A DNA stretch of 5,144 bases, from positions 1-5,144 of the forward strand of contig JAJPHP010000051.1 of assembly GCA_021325255.1 (NCBI GenBank), given 5' to 3'. This DNA is from Nitrososphaerota archaeon (GTDB lineage: Archaea > Thermoproteota > Nitrososphaeria > Nitrososphaerales > CADDZS01). The translations under genes and the position numbers were made by a program. The notes under the pieces were generated by a model that saw nothing but the letters and a program-made list of their open reading frames with translations, was not told the DNA's origin and did no database searches. Shown piece after piece: positions 1-5,144 of the stretch (position 1 is its first letter; every line of letters begins with the position of its first letter).

Positions 1-47
1 AATTGAGACATATCAGAAACTGGATCAACGTCTTTTGGCTGCACCAT
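1..47 (-). CDS. Possible N-terminus of an unknown protein, running off the left edge
   Basis: An ATG at 47-45 on the minus strand opens a frame reading MVQPKDVDPVSDMSQ before the window ends. It lies about 80 nt downstream of a TATA-like element (123-132) that is nearly symmetric and so could serve the minus strand, with a predicted start site near position 100. The frame also stays open upstream of the ATG, so a longer start is possible. No Shine-Dalgarno sequence is visible, and the ATG sits in the loop of a 7-bp hairpin (35-54). The opposite strand is open here too (2-94), so coding on this strand is unproven. No family recognised. Confidence 0.2.
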   Translation of the reverse strand, partial: MVQPKDVDPVSDMSQ

Positions 48-54
48 CAGCCAA
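35..54. repeat. 7-bp perfect inverted repeat (hairpin)
   Basis: TTGGCTG at 35-41 is the exact reverse complement of CAGCCAA at 48-54, leaving a 6-nt loop. Neither strand has a T-tract after the stem, so it does not look like an intrinsic terminator. On the minus strand the loop contains the ATG of the possible partial gene. Confidence 0.55.
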
Positions 55-122
55 TGTACAAATCTTTCATCCGGGCGATAGAATATGTGGTTAAGTAAAC
101 GGAGCAGTAACAATTGCAATGG

Positions 123-132
123 TATTTATAAA
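123..132. promoter_or_regulatory. TATA-box-like element, orientation unclear
   Basis: TATTTATAAA resembles an archaeal TATA box. Its core TTTATAAA is self-complementary, so it could direct transcription either way: rightward with a start near 154, just before the stem-loop at 168-206, or leftward with a start near 100, ahead of the possible gene at 47. Neither side shows a strong purine-rich BRE. Function is inferred from sequence alone. Confidence 0.35.
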
Positions 133-167
133 CGCTGATCGCTATATCTTGACAGGCACTCGAATGA

Positions 168-227
168 GCGTGGGCAAGAGCTGCCTCTGCTGAACTCTTG
201 CCATGCAGATATCGATTATTAAGGCAG
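168..227 (+). other. Stem-loop with pseudoknot potential, possible structured RNA
   Basis: GGCAAGAG (173-180) pairs exactly with CTCTTGCC (195-202). With one bulged G at 172, the stem extends outward through T171-A203, G170-T204, C169-G205 and G168-C206. The 14-nt loop begins with CTGCCT (181-186), whose exact complement AGGCAG lies at 222-227, so an H-type pseudoknot is conceivable. A zero-length first loop would require fraying of one base pair. A TATA-like element 40 nt upstream would place a transcription start near 154. No known RNA family recognised; expression is unproven. Confidence 0.3.
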
Positions 228-284
228 ACATGTTGAGTCAGTAGTGTTTAGGGTAGGACGTATCTGTGAATCCGATATGTAGCA

Positions 285-366
285 ATGATACGTACCAAGG
301 CTTCTCGACAATTGTCGAGAAAGCGAGGGGGTACCCCCTAGAGGGGGTACGTAACGGTGCTATCAT
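285..366. repeat. Nested palindrome cluster
   Basis: Several inverted repeats lie inside one another. The outer arms are ATGA (285-288) with TCAT (363-366) and TACGTACC (289-296) with GGTACGTA (346-353). Inside them is a perfect 20-bp palindrome at 302-321, with half TTCTCGACAA. Next to it is a perfect 14-bp palindrome at 326-339 (AGGGGG-TA-CCCCCT). Its right half can instead pair with a second AGGGGGTAC copy: GTACCCCCT (331-339) against AGGGGGTAC (342-350). The pairings at 326-350 are mutually exclusive. This could be a protein-binding region, a cruciform-prone site or a branched RNA; the sequence does not decide which. Confidence 0.6.
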
Positions 367-368
367 GG

Positions 369-376
369 TATTTAAA
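369..376 (+). promoter_or_regulatory. Second TATA-like element just after the palindrome cluster
   Basis: TATTTAAA lies immediately right of the palindromes, within a second copy of the 10-mer ATGGTATTTA also found at 119-128. A rightward start would fall near 399. No gene begins nearby: the ATG at 389 gives only ten codons. If used, it would drive a small RNA or a very long leader for dinB. Confidence 0.25.
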
Positions 377-628
377 GCGGGAAACCAAATGGATCAAGCC
401 GTCAATCATCATCTCCGGTAGAATCTGCAAGAAAAGCCTCTCTCTTGGATTTTCGGATTTTCGAGGATGTTTTGCGAATTCCGCCGAGTCGATAACACGC
501 AGGGAGAAGAATCAGTAATGAGTAATTCATGAATGAAACAGTGCAAGAATCCACAATTATTGTATCCACCGCCAGCTTTGTCAGGAGTTCTTCAGAACGT
601 TACTTGGGTGTCAAGCAAATTCCCGATT

Positions 629-636
629 CTATTTAA
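629..636 (+). promoter_or_regulatory. TATA-like element upstream of dinB
   Basis: CTATTTAA is followed directly by a G/C-rich block. A start site about 26 nt downstream would fall near 659, giving a leader of roughly 75 nt to the TTG at 735 or 195 nt to the GTG at 855. Both are long for an archaeal mRNA, so another promoter closer to 855 is possible; the T-rich stretch at 782-794 is a weak candidate. Confidence 0.3.
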
Positions 637-639
637 GGG

Positions 640-660
640 CCCCCTCCCAAGCGCCCTCCC
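640..660 (-). other. Canonical G-quadruplex motif upstream of dinB
   Basis: The plus strand carries four C-runs: 640-644, 646-648, 654-656 and 658-660. The minus strand therefore reads G3-A-G3-CGCTT-G3-A-G5, which satisfies the usual G3+N1-7 rule with loops of 1, 5 and 1 nt. It begins four bases after the TATA-like element and reaches the predicted start site, on the template strand for dinB. Folding is predicted, not shown. Confidence 0.55.
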
Positions 661-841
661 GTAGGCGTGTACAAACAGAAGAGACAGAAGATGAATGGCG
701 TGTAAATGCAGCCCCTGGCTCAACATTTCTAGAGTTGTTCGCAGTAGGAAGATATTCCACTCTCTCTTCATACACGGGCGCTTTTTTGCTTTACAGAGCG
801 GCAAACAGCAAAAGGAAAAAAAGGGAATGTGAAAAAAGAGA

Positions 842-847
842 AGGAAG
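842..847 (+). promoter_or_regulatory. Shine-Dalgarno-like sequence deciding the dinB start
   Basis: AGGAAG lies seven bases before the GTG at 855. The alternative TTG codons at 735 and 786 lack a comparable purine-rich match at this distance. It partly fits the archaeal GGAGGTGA consensus, so support is moderate. Confidence 0.4.
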
Positions 848-854
848 TCAGCGC

Positions 855-2033
855 GTGACTACCGAGAAACCCCTCAGTGAAGATGCAAAACGAGAAAGGG
901 TCGTCCTCGCCGTCGACCTCGATTATTTCTTTGCGCAGTGCGAAGAAGTGAGAAAGCCAGAACTGAAGGGGAGGCCTGTTGTTGTCTGCGTGTACTCAGG
1001 AAGAACTGAGGAAAGTGGCGCTGTGAGCACCTCAAACTACATTGCAAGGCGCCTTGGAGTCAGGTCGGGAATCCCGATAATCAGCGCGAAGCGGATTCTG
1101 AAGAACCACCCAGAGGCGGTATTCCTGCCAATCGACAAGGAGTACTACGAGTCTGTCTCCGAAAGGATAATGGAAATAATGCGCTCAGAGTCGCGCGCGG
1201 AAAGTTTTGAAAAAGTCAGCATCGATGAAGCCTTTCTTGATATATCGTCGGTGGTCAAGGGGGACTTCCAAAGTGCCAAGGAAATCGCACAGAGGGTAAA
1301 GCAGTCCATACTCGAATCTGAAGGGCTGACGTGCTCGGTCGGCGTTTCAATCAACAAGCTCCTCGCAAAGATGGCCGCCGACCACACCAAACCCGACGGT
1401 CTCACTGTTGTCACGCAGGATCAGATTCACGAGTTCCTCGATGATCTCCCCGTTTCAAAGCTCCAGGGGATCGGCCCAAAGACCGAGCAGAAACTACAAT
1501 CCATGGGCATAGGGAAGGTCTCAGAACTAGCAAGGTTAGATCGAGAAAGACTCGCCACTGAATTTGGCAGGAAGCTTGGGCCGCACCTCGGCGAAATCGC
1601 CCAGGGAATTGACGACACGCCCGTGAAGGAAAGGGAGATCGAACAGCTCAGTAGAATCATAACTCTGAAGCACGACGCGACCTCGCTCGAAAGCTTCTCG
1701 GACGAGCTTACGCCTCTGGTCAGCGACATTTGCGCGAGGCTTGATTCGGGAAGACTCTCATGCACCAACGTGTCGGTCATCGCAATAACGACGGAGCTCA
1801 AAACAAAGAGTAGGGCACACGCCCTTGAAACTCCGACAAGATCAGAGAAAGTGATCCTTGATCTAGCAAGGGAACTATTCTCAAGATTCTTCAGCGAGGA
1901 AGTCAAAGATGGGGGAGAAGAAAAGACTACAAGAGTTAGGCGTGTAGGCGTCAGAGTATCCGGACTGAAGCAGGAAGTAGAAAAAGGAAGGGCTCAGCCG
2001 AGCCCGTCACTGACAGATTACTTTGGAGTCTAG
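855..2033 (+). CDS. dinB: DNA polymerase IV (Y-family translesion polymerase, DinB/Dpo4 type)
   Basis: Low-fidelity polymerase that copies past damaged template bases, working with the PCNA clamp. From the GTG at 855 it is 392 residues. Residues 16-28 contain the VDLDYFFAQ motif with metal ligand Asp21 and steric gate Phe26 (Tyr12 in Sulfolobus Dpo4), which excludes ribonucleotides. SIDEAFLD supplies catalytic Asp124 and Glu125. The conserved [14 protein letters not shown] block is at about 163-176, the helix-hairpin-helix thumb ([12 protein letters not shown]) at about 199-229 and the little finger at about 260-372. The C-terminus SPSLTDYF (383-390) is a PIP-box-like clamp-binding motif with Ser in place of Gln. 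GTG 855 is preferred because AGGAAG (842-847) sits seven bases upstream and the start lies 15 residues before the fold. TTG 735 or TTG 786 would add a Lys/Arg-rich tail of non-family character. Converges with cdc48. Family is certain; start is not. Confidence 0.93.
   Translation: MTTEKPLSEDAKRERVVLAVDLDYFFAQCEEVRKPELKGRPVVVCVYSGRTEESGAVSTSNYIARRLGVRSGIPIISAKRILKNHPEAVFLPIDKEYYESVSERIMEIMRSESRAESFEKVSIDEAFLDISSVVKGDFQSAKEIAQRVKQSILESEGLTCSVGVSINKLLAKMAADHTKPDGLTVVTQDQIHEFLDDLPVSKLQGIGPKTEQKLQSMGIGKVSELARLDRERLATEFGRKLGPHLGEIAQGIDDTPVKEREIEQLSRIITLKHDATSLESFSDELTPLVSDICARLDSGRLSCTNVSVIAITTELKTKSRAHALETPTRSEKVILDLARELFSRFFSEEVKDGGEEKTTRVRRVGVRVSGLKQEVEKGRAQPSPSLTDYFGV
1981..2005 (-). terminator. 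Intrinsic-type terminator for cdc48, inside the dinB 3' end
   Basis: Read on the minus strand, a 6-bp stem GGGCTC (2005-2000) and GAGCCC (1995-1990) with a GGCT loop is followed by TTCCTTTTT (1989-1981). It lies 25 bases after the cdc48 stop codon. Archaeal termination depends mainly on T-tracts, and this is the first clear one after the gene. The same bases encode dinB residues just before and at the start of its clamp-binding tail. Confidence 0.55.
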
Positions 2034-4252
2034 CTGATTGCGCTCATGTCAAGACCAGAGGGAGCCCTTGCCTTCTGCCCGTACATCAGGTCCCTGACAG
2101 AGAAGGGTTTCACCTTCTTCAGCGCCTGCTCAAAGTCCTCTTTTGTAATTGAGAGCCCATTCTCGAGCTTCGACTTTTCGGTCACGGACTGCGACTCTTT
2201 GTTTGCGTCTATGTATCTTCGTATCGCGACCATGGAGGCGGTCTCGCAGACGGCCTGGATGTCGGCCCCGCTGTACCCCTCTGTCTTCGCGGAGAGTTCT
2301 TCCATCGTGATGTCCTTAGCGACTGGCTTGCCGCGGAGGTGTATCTTGAATATCTCCTTCCTCGCCTCGAGGTCAGGAACCGGCACGTACAGCAGACGGT
2401 CAAACCTTCCCGGGCGCAGGAGCGCGGGGTCTATCATGTCGGGCCTGTTCGTCGCGCCGATTACCGTGACATCGCGTAGTTCCTCCAGTCCATCAAGCTC
2501 TGTTAGGATCTGGCTGATGACTCGCTCCGTAACTTGGTTATCGTTTGCACCCGCTCCTCTCGTTGGAACGAGCGAGTCGAGCTCGTCCATGAAGATAATG
2601 CACGGCGCGGCCATCCTCGCCTTGTGGAACACCTCTCTTACTCCTCTCTCGGACTCGCCGACCCACTTTGAAAGCAGCTCGGGTCCCTTGATCGAGATAA
2701 AGTTCGCCTCGCTTTCATTCGCGACTGCCTTTGCGAGTAGAGTCTTCCCCGTTCCAGGTGGACCATACAGTAGAATCCCCTTCGGGGCTCTCGTATTCGT
2801 ATACTCGAATACTCCTCTGAACTTGATCGGCCACTCAACAGCCTCCTCGAGCTCCTTCTTCACCTCGACGAGGCCTCCGATGTCGCTCCAGTGGGCGTCC
2901 GGAACCTCCACGAGCACCTCCCTCATGGCAGACGGCTCGATTTCGGTTAGGGCATCCTGGAAGTCGCTCATCTTTACCGTGATTTTGTTGAGGACTTCAG
3001 CAGGGATGAGCTCCTTCTCCAAGTCGATCTCAGGGAGGACGCGGCGCAGCGCGCGCATCGCCGCCTCCTTGGCCAAGGCTTGCAGGTCGGCCCCGACGAA
3101 ACCGTGTGATGATGCAGAAAGCTTCTGGAGATTCACGTCTTCAGCGAGAGGCATCCCCCTAGTATGTATCTGGAGGACCTCCAATCTACCCTGCTGGTCG
3201 GGAACGCCTATCTCTATTTCTCTGTCGAATCTTCCGGGGCGCCTTAACGCGGGATCCAAGGCGTTGGGCCTGTTAGTGGCGGCGATTACGACGACCTTTC
3301 CCCTGCTCTCCATGCCGTCCATTAGAGCAAGGAGTTGTGCGACAACTCTCTTCTCCACCTCGCCTGTGACTTCTTCTCTCTTCGGGGCGATACTGTCTAT
3401 TTCGTCGATGAATACAATCGCGGGCGCATTCTTTTCGGCTTCCTCGAAGATCTGCCGCAGGCGCTCTTCGCTCTCACCATAGTACTTGCCCATGATTTCA
3501 GGACCGGAGATGCTGATAAAGTGCGCATTCGTCTCGTTTGCTACCGCTTTCGCAAGAAGCGTCTTCCCCGTTCCGGGAGGGCCATGAAGCAGTACGCCTT
3601 TCGGTGCCTCGATTCCGAGTCTTTCGAAGAGCTCGGGGTGTTTCATCGGGAGCTCGATCATCTCCCTGACCTTGACTATCTCGTTTCGCAGGCCGCCGAT
3701 GTCCTCGTAGCTCACCCTCGGGAGGTTTCGCTGAGGTCTTGCAACCTCCTCGCTGATTTCAATCTGCGTGTCGGGGCTCACGATCACAGCGTTCGCTGCT
3801 GGATTCACTCGCACCACCTGCAGGTCGATCCTTCTGTTCATCACGTTGATTGTTATGATGTCCCCCTTTGAGACGACCCGGCCGTCCAGAAGCTGCCCGA
3901 GGTACTCCTCCCCGCCCGTGATCCTGAGAGGCTCGGTCGGTGCGAGAGCTATCGCTTCGGCAATCTTCGCCTCTGACTTTTTCATCTTCACCTTATCGTC
4001 GATTCCAACACCGGCGTTGTTCCTGGTTGCTCCGTCGATTCTGACTATGCCCCGACCAGAGTCCGAGGACTGTGAGGGCCAGAGTAGTGCATACGTCCTC
4101 TTGCGCCCTTCGATCTCGATTGCGTCTCCAGTCGTCCATCCCGCTTTCGAAATTATGGCGGGATCGACCCTGGCTATGCCTCGGCCCACGTCCCTTGGCA
4201 GGGCCTCGGCAACTCTAACTTCAAAAATATCGTTATCTTTTCTGTTTGACAT
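2030..4252 (-). CDS. cdc48: Cdc48/VAT-type double AAA+ ATPase (p97 homologue)
   Basis: Hexameric cytosolic unfoldase that uses ATP to extract and thread proteins, probably feeding the archaeal 20S proteasome. It is 740 residues, a normal length. The N-domain (about 8-175) opens with the typical [19 protein letters not shown]1 has Walker A GPPGTGKT (224-231), pore loop Tyr257-Tyr258-Gly259, Walker B Asp283-Glu284, sensor Asn327 and arginine fingers Arg341 and Arg344. D2 has Walker A 497-504, pore loop Trp530-Val531-Gly532, Walker B Asp556-Glu557, sensor Asn602 and Arg616/Arg619. Both sites therefore look active. The tail ends GLDMSAIS and lacks the C-terminal HbYX motif (hydrophobic-Tyr-any) by which some archaeal ATPases dock on the proteasome. 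A GAGGT at 4270-4266 lies 13 bases before the ATG. It follows hsp20 on the same strand by 102 nt without a strong TATA box, so readthrough from hsp20 is likely. Confidence 0.97.
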   Translation of the reverse strand: MSNRKDNDIFEVRVAEALPRDVGRGIARVDPAIISKAGWTTGDAIEIEGRKRTYALLWPSQSSDSGRGIVRIDGATRNNAGVGIDDKVKMKKSEAKIAEAIALAPTEPLRITGGEEYLGQLLDGRVVSKGDIITINVMNRRIDLQVVRVNPAANAVIVSPDTQIEISEEVARPQRNLPRVSYEDIGGLRNEIVKVREMIELPMKHPELFERLGIEAPKGVLLHGPPGTGKTLLAKAVANETNAHFISISGPEIMGKYYGESEERLRQIFEEAEKNAPAIVFIDEIDSIAPKREEVTGEVEKRVVAQLLALMDGMESRGKVVVIAATNRPNALDPALRRPGRFDREIEIGVPDQQGRLEVLQIHTRGMPLAEDVNLQKLSASSHGFVGADLQALAKEAAMRALRRVLPEIDLEKELIPAEVLNKITVKMSDFQDALTEIEPSAMREVLVEVPDAHWSDIGGLVEVKKELEEAVEWPIKFRGVFEYTNTRAPKGILLYGPPGTGKTLLAKAVANESEANFISIKGPELLSKWVGESERGVREVFHKARMAAPCIIFMDELDSLVPTRGAGANDNQVTERVISQILTELDGLEELRDVTVIGATNRPDMIDPALLRPGRFDRLLYVPVPDLEARKEIFKIHLRGKPVAKDITMEELSAKTEGYSGADIQAVCETASMVAIRRYIDANKESQSVTEKSKLENGLSITKEDFEQALKKVKPFSVRDLMYGQKARAPSGLDMSAIS

Positions 4253-4354
4253 TTTTTCTTGTTCGACCTCTCTCTATTTTCTTGTCTACTCTTTGCTCAA
4301 ACAAAGAAGTGCGTATTTGTCTTCGGAGAAAGCAAAAGGGTCGATAGATTCCCA
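4253..4354 (-). promoter_or_regulatory. hsp20-cdc48 spacer and cdc48 leader
   Basis: This 102-nt spacer contains the T-rich tail of the hsp20 stem-loop, a 6-bp hairpin (4290-4295 with 4302-4307, 6-nt loop) and a Shine-Dalgarno-like GAGGT (4270-4266) ahead of the cdc48 ATG. The only TATA-like stretch is AAATAC near 4315, which is weak. I therefore favour cotranscription with hsp20 plus possibly a minor internal promoter. Confidence 0.4.
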
Positions 4355-4366
4355 TCAGTCGACCCT
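4334..4366 (-). terminator. Stem-loop and T-rich tail at the hsp20 stop codon (partial terminator candidate)
   Basis: On the minus strand AGGGTCGA (4366-4359) pairs exactly with TCGACCCT (4344-4337), with a 14-nt loop, followed by TTTGCTTTC. The stem begins in the last codons of hsp20 and the stop codon TGA (4357-4355) lies in the loop. The short, interrupted T-tract suggests leaky termination or an mRNA-end stabiliser rather than a full stop before cdc48. Confidence 0.45.
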
Positions 4367-4966
4367 GACGTTCACGCCCTTCCTCTTTGGCTGCTCCTTG
4401 AGTTTCATGCTTACCTCGAGCACGCCGTTGTTGTACGTTGCTGTTGCGGTCGTCGGATCTACCTGCACCTGAATTGGCACGGTCGCCTCATACTTTCGAT
4501 CTCCGTGCTCGGCTCTGATGTTCATGGAATCTTCGAGCACCTCGAGCTTGATGTCCTCTCTCTGAACTCCTGGCATCTCTGCCACGATCTTCAATTTGTT
4601 CTCCTTTTCATCGACAACGGTGTCAATGAACGGTTCGCGTGCTCCAAGCTCGAAAGTTCCGCGGCGGGTCGGCTTTACGTTTCCGAATTCGCGCACGTGT
4701 GGCTTGCCGTCGGGGCCCGTGGTTATCGAGTATCCATAGTAAACGGGGCCGAAGGTGTTCATCTCTCCCGCGGTTTCGCGTGCCGCGCGGAACATCCGAT
4801 CGATCATTTCATCGATGTTTCCAAAGCCGAACCGAAAGTCAAAATCAAACGGGTCATCAAGAGACCACTCTCCTGCATCATCTCGTTCCTCATCTCCATT
4901 GCGATCAGTAGGCTTTCTACGCCTGCTTGTTCCGCCTCTTCCTCTCCAAGGATTTCCGAATGACAT
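4355..4966 (-). CDS. hsp20: Small heat-shock protein Hsp20 (alpha-crystallin family)
   Basis: ATP-independent cytosolic holdase that binds unfolding proteins and forms oligomers. It is 203 residues, longer than typical archaeal Hsp20s owing to its N-terminus. Residues 1-35 are polar and Arg/Gly/Asp-rich and look disordered. Residues 36-49 alternate Phe with polar or Gly residues (Phe40, 42, 44, 46, 48), followed by an amphipathic stretch to about 68. Residues 72-97 (YYGYSITTGPDGKP, then REFGNV) match a linker I associate with archaeal Hsp20 proteins. The alpha-crystallin domain spans about 111-190, with MPGV at 131-134 and the family signature ATYNNGVLEV at 176-185. The C-terminal VNVRV (198-202) can supply the I/V-x-I/V anchor that docks on neighbouring subunits. 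The ATG at 4966 has AGGTGG (4984-4979) 12 bases upstream and a TATA box about 50 bases upstream. Its position ahead of cdc48 fits a shared role in protein quality control. Confidence 0.95.
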   Translation of the reverse strand: MSFGNPWRGRGGTSRRRKPTDRNGDEERDDAGEWSLDDPFDFDFRFGFGNIDEMIDRMFRAARETAGEMNTFGPVYYGYSITTGPDGKPHVREFGNVKPTRRGTFELGAREPFIDTVVDEKENKLKIVAEMPGVQREDIKLEVLEDSMNIRAEHGDRKYEATVPIQVQVDPTTATATYNNGVLEVSMKLKEQPKRKGVNVRVD

Positions 4967-4978
4967 GATTTTTTAAAA

Positions 4979-4984
4979 CCACCT
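4979..4984 (-). promoter_or_regulatory. Shine-Dalgarno sequence of hsp20
   Basis: AGGTGG on the minus strand, 12 bases before the ATG at 4966, partly matches the archaeal GGAGGTGA consensus. With the predicted start site near 4996 it would lie in a leader of about 30 nt, which supports this ATG. Confidence 0.5.
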
Positions 4985-4987
4985 GTT

Positions 4988-5012
4988 GGTTAGTCACTTA
5001 AGGTGAGTAACC
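4988..5012. promoter_or_regulatory. Operator-like imperfect palindrome over the hsp20 start site
   Basis: A 25-bp dyad centred on A5000 pairs 10 of 12 positions. GGTTA (4988-4992) mirrors TAACC (5008-5012), TCAC (4994-4997) mirrors GTGA (5003-5006), and CTTAAG forms the core (4997-5002). It sits between the TATA box and the Shine-Dalgarno sequence, covering the predicted start near 4996. A bound protein there would block initiation, as archaeal heat-shock repressors such as Phr of Pyrococcus do. The regulator is unknown. Confidence 0.45.
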
Positions 5013-5016
5013 GCTT

Positions 5017-5025
5017 GGATAAAAA
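5017..5025 (-). promoter_or_regulatory. TATA box of hsp20
   Basis: On the minus strand TTTTTATCC follows the purine-rich AAAAAAGAGAAGG, which fits a BRE next to a TATA box. A start about 26 bases downstream falls near 4996, giving a leader of about 30 nt to the hsp20 ATG. This is the best-supported promoter in the window. Confidence 0.55.
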
Positions 5026-5119
5026 CCTTCTCTTTTTTGTGCTGTGTTGCACGATTCAAGCACGTAGTCTACTAATTTTGTCTCAAGTGTGCTTGTACTG
5101 AGGCGCCCAATCTCACGGC

Positions 5120-5144
5120 ATGTCAGACGACAGGAATTGGAGCA
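5120..5144 (+). CDS. Possible start of a divergent gene, cut by the right edge
   Basis: An ATG at 5120 opens a frame reading MSDDRNWS before the window ends. A TAATTTTG stretch (5073-5080) could act as a weak TATA element with a start near 5102, leaving a very short leader, as is common in archaea. No good Shine-Dalgarno sequence is present. The opposite strand is also open across this end, so support is weak. No family can be named from eight residues. Confidence 0.22.

Larger units (their letters stand above)
95..734. other. Long intergenic region without a supported gene
   Basis: No open frame here has a convincing start, ribosome binding site or recognisable protein, and I see no tRNA, rRNA, SRP RNA or RNase P RNA motif. 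The stretch is more AT-rich than the genes, apart from short G/C runs. It holds two TATA-like elements sharing the 10-mer ATGGTATTTA (119-128 and 365-374), a stem-loop at 168-206, nested palindromes at 285-366, a tandem 8-mer GGATTTTC (447-454 and 455-462), a small GTTCT/AGAAC hairpin (587-598), and a TATA-like plus C-rich block at 629-660. It may contain regulatory DNA or unannotated small RNAs. Confidence 0.6.

Noticed and set aside
2..94. Plus-strand open frame of 31 codons including the stop, as the end of a gene entering from the left
   Set aside because: It reads to a TAA at 92-94, but 30 sense codons are easily open by chance, no family is recognisable and the opposite strand is equally open. 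Sequence to the left would decide.
302..321. The 20-bp palindrome as a LexA/SOS box for dinB
   Set aside because: Archaea lack LexA, the sequence does not match known SOS boxes, and it lies more than 400 bp from dinB.
447..462. Tandem GGATTTTC repeat as a terminator or repeat array
   Set aside because: Only two copies and no stem before it. The T-runs could weakly aid termination, but no upstream transcript is established.
280..540. C/D-box small RNA (near-matches to C box around 284 and 518-534)
   Set aside because: No proper RUGAUGA box paired with CUGA at the right spacing was found.
592..804. 70-codon minus-strand frame upstream of dinB
   Set aside because: It starts at TTG without a Shine-Dalgarno sequence, crosses the G/C-rich promoter block and resembles no family. 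It is possible only if dinB starts at 855, and still weak.
1145..1906. Minus-strand frames inside dinB (1145-1414, 1427-1906)
   Set aside because: Shadows of dinB, with no recognisable protein character.
2046..3482. Long open frame on the plus strand (478 codons) antisense to cdc48
   Set aside because: It lies wholly within cdc48, is rich in Ser and low in recognisable motifs, and is a shadow of the codon bias of a strongly conserved gene.
3335..4963. Further plus-strand frames across cdc48 and hsp20 (3335-3871, 3768-4472, 4259-4963)
   Set aside because: They are antisense to genes with full family motifs and show no domain or ribosome site.
4998..5144. Minus-strand open frame entering from the right edge and ending at 4998
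   Set aside because: It has 48 sense codons without a stop, but is unusually Cys- and Ser-rich, with third-position base use unlike the neighbouring genes. It would put the hsp20 TATA box inside coding sequence. Chance openness is more likely, though a C-terminus cannot be excluded.

Overview
The window looks like a stretch of archaeal chromosome, most likely from the Thaumarchaeota/Nitrososphaerota (a Nitrososphaera-like soil ammonia oxidiser is my best guess). The evidence is an archaeal Cdc48/VAT-type double AAA+ ATPase, an archaeal-type Hsp20, a Dpo4-like Y-family DNA polymerase with a C-terminal PCNA-binding motif, TATA-type promoter elements and moderate GC content. The assignment rests on protein character and is inference; no rRNA or other phylogenetic marker is present.

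Layout: positions 1-734 hold no gene I can support, apart from a possible gene start running off the left edge on the minus strand. This gap is rich in inverted repeats: a hairpin at 35-54, a stem-loop with pseudoknot potential at 168-227, a nested set of palindromes at 285-366, and a canonical G-quadruplex motif on the minus strand at 640-660 beside a TATA-like element. A DinB-type translesion polymerase follows on the plus strand (855-2033; an upstream TTG at 735 is an alternative start). It converges on cdc48 (minus, 4252-2030), and the two stop codons share one CTAG. Upstream of cdc48 on the same strand is hsp20 (minus, 4966-4355), separated by 102 nt. The right end (4967-5144) holds the hsp20 promoter, with a TATA box, an operator-like palindrome over the predicted start site and a Shine-Dalgarno sequence, plus a possible divergent gene start at 5120.

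How the genes fit together: hsp20 and cdc48 form a plausible proteostasis unit. The small heat-shock protein holds unfolding proteins and Cdc48 extracts or unfolds them with ATP. A stem-loop followed by T-rich sequence between them could let hsp20 be transcribed in excess of cdc48. The polymerase belongs to DNA damage tolerance and meets cdc48 tail to tail; the likely cdc48 terminator lies inside the last codons of dinB.

I did not find a clearly undescribed multi-gene system. The three genes are well-known families. The most unusual material is non-coding: the palindrome cluster, the G-quadruplex motif, the hsp20 operator candidate and the overlapping 3' ends.
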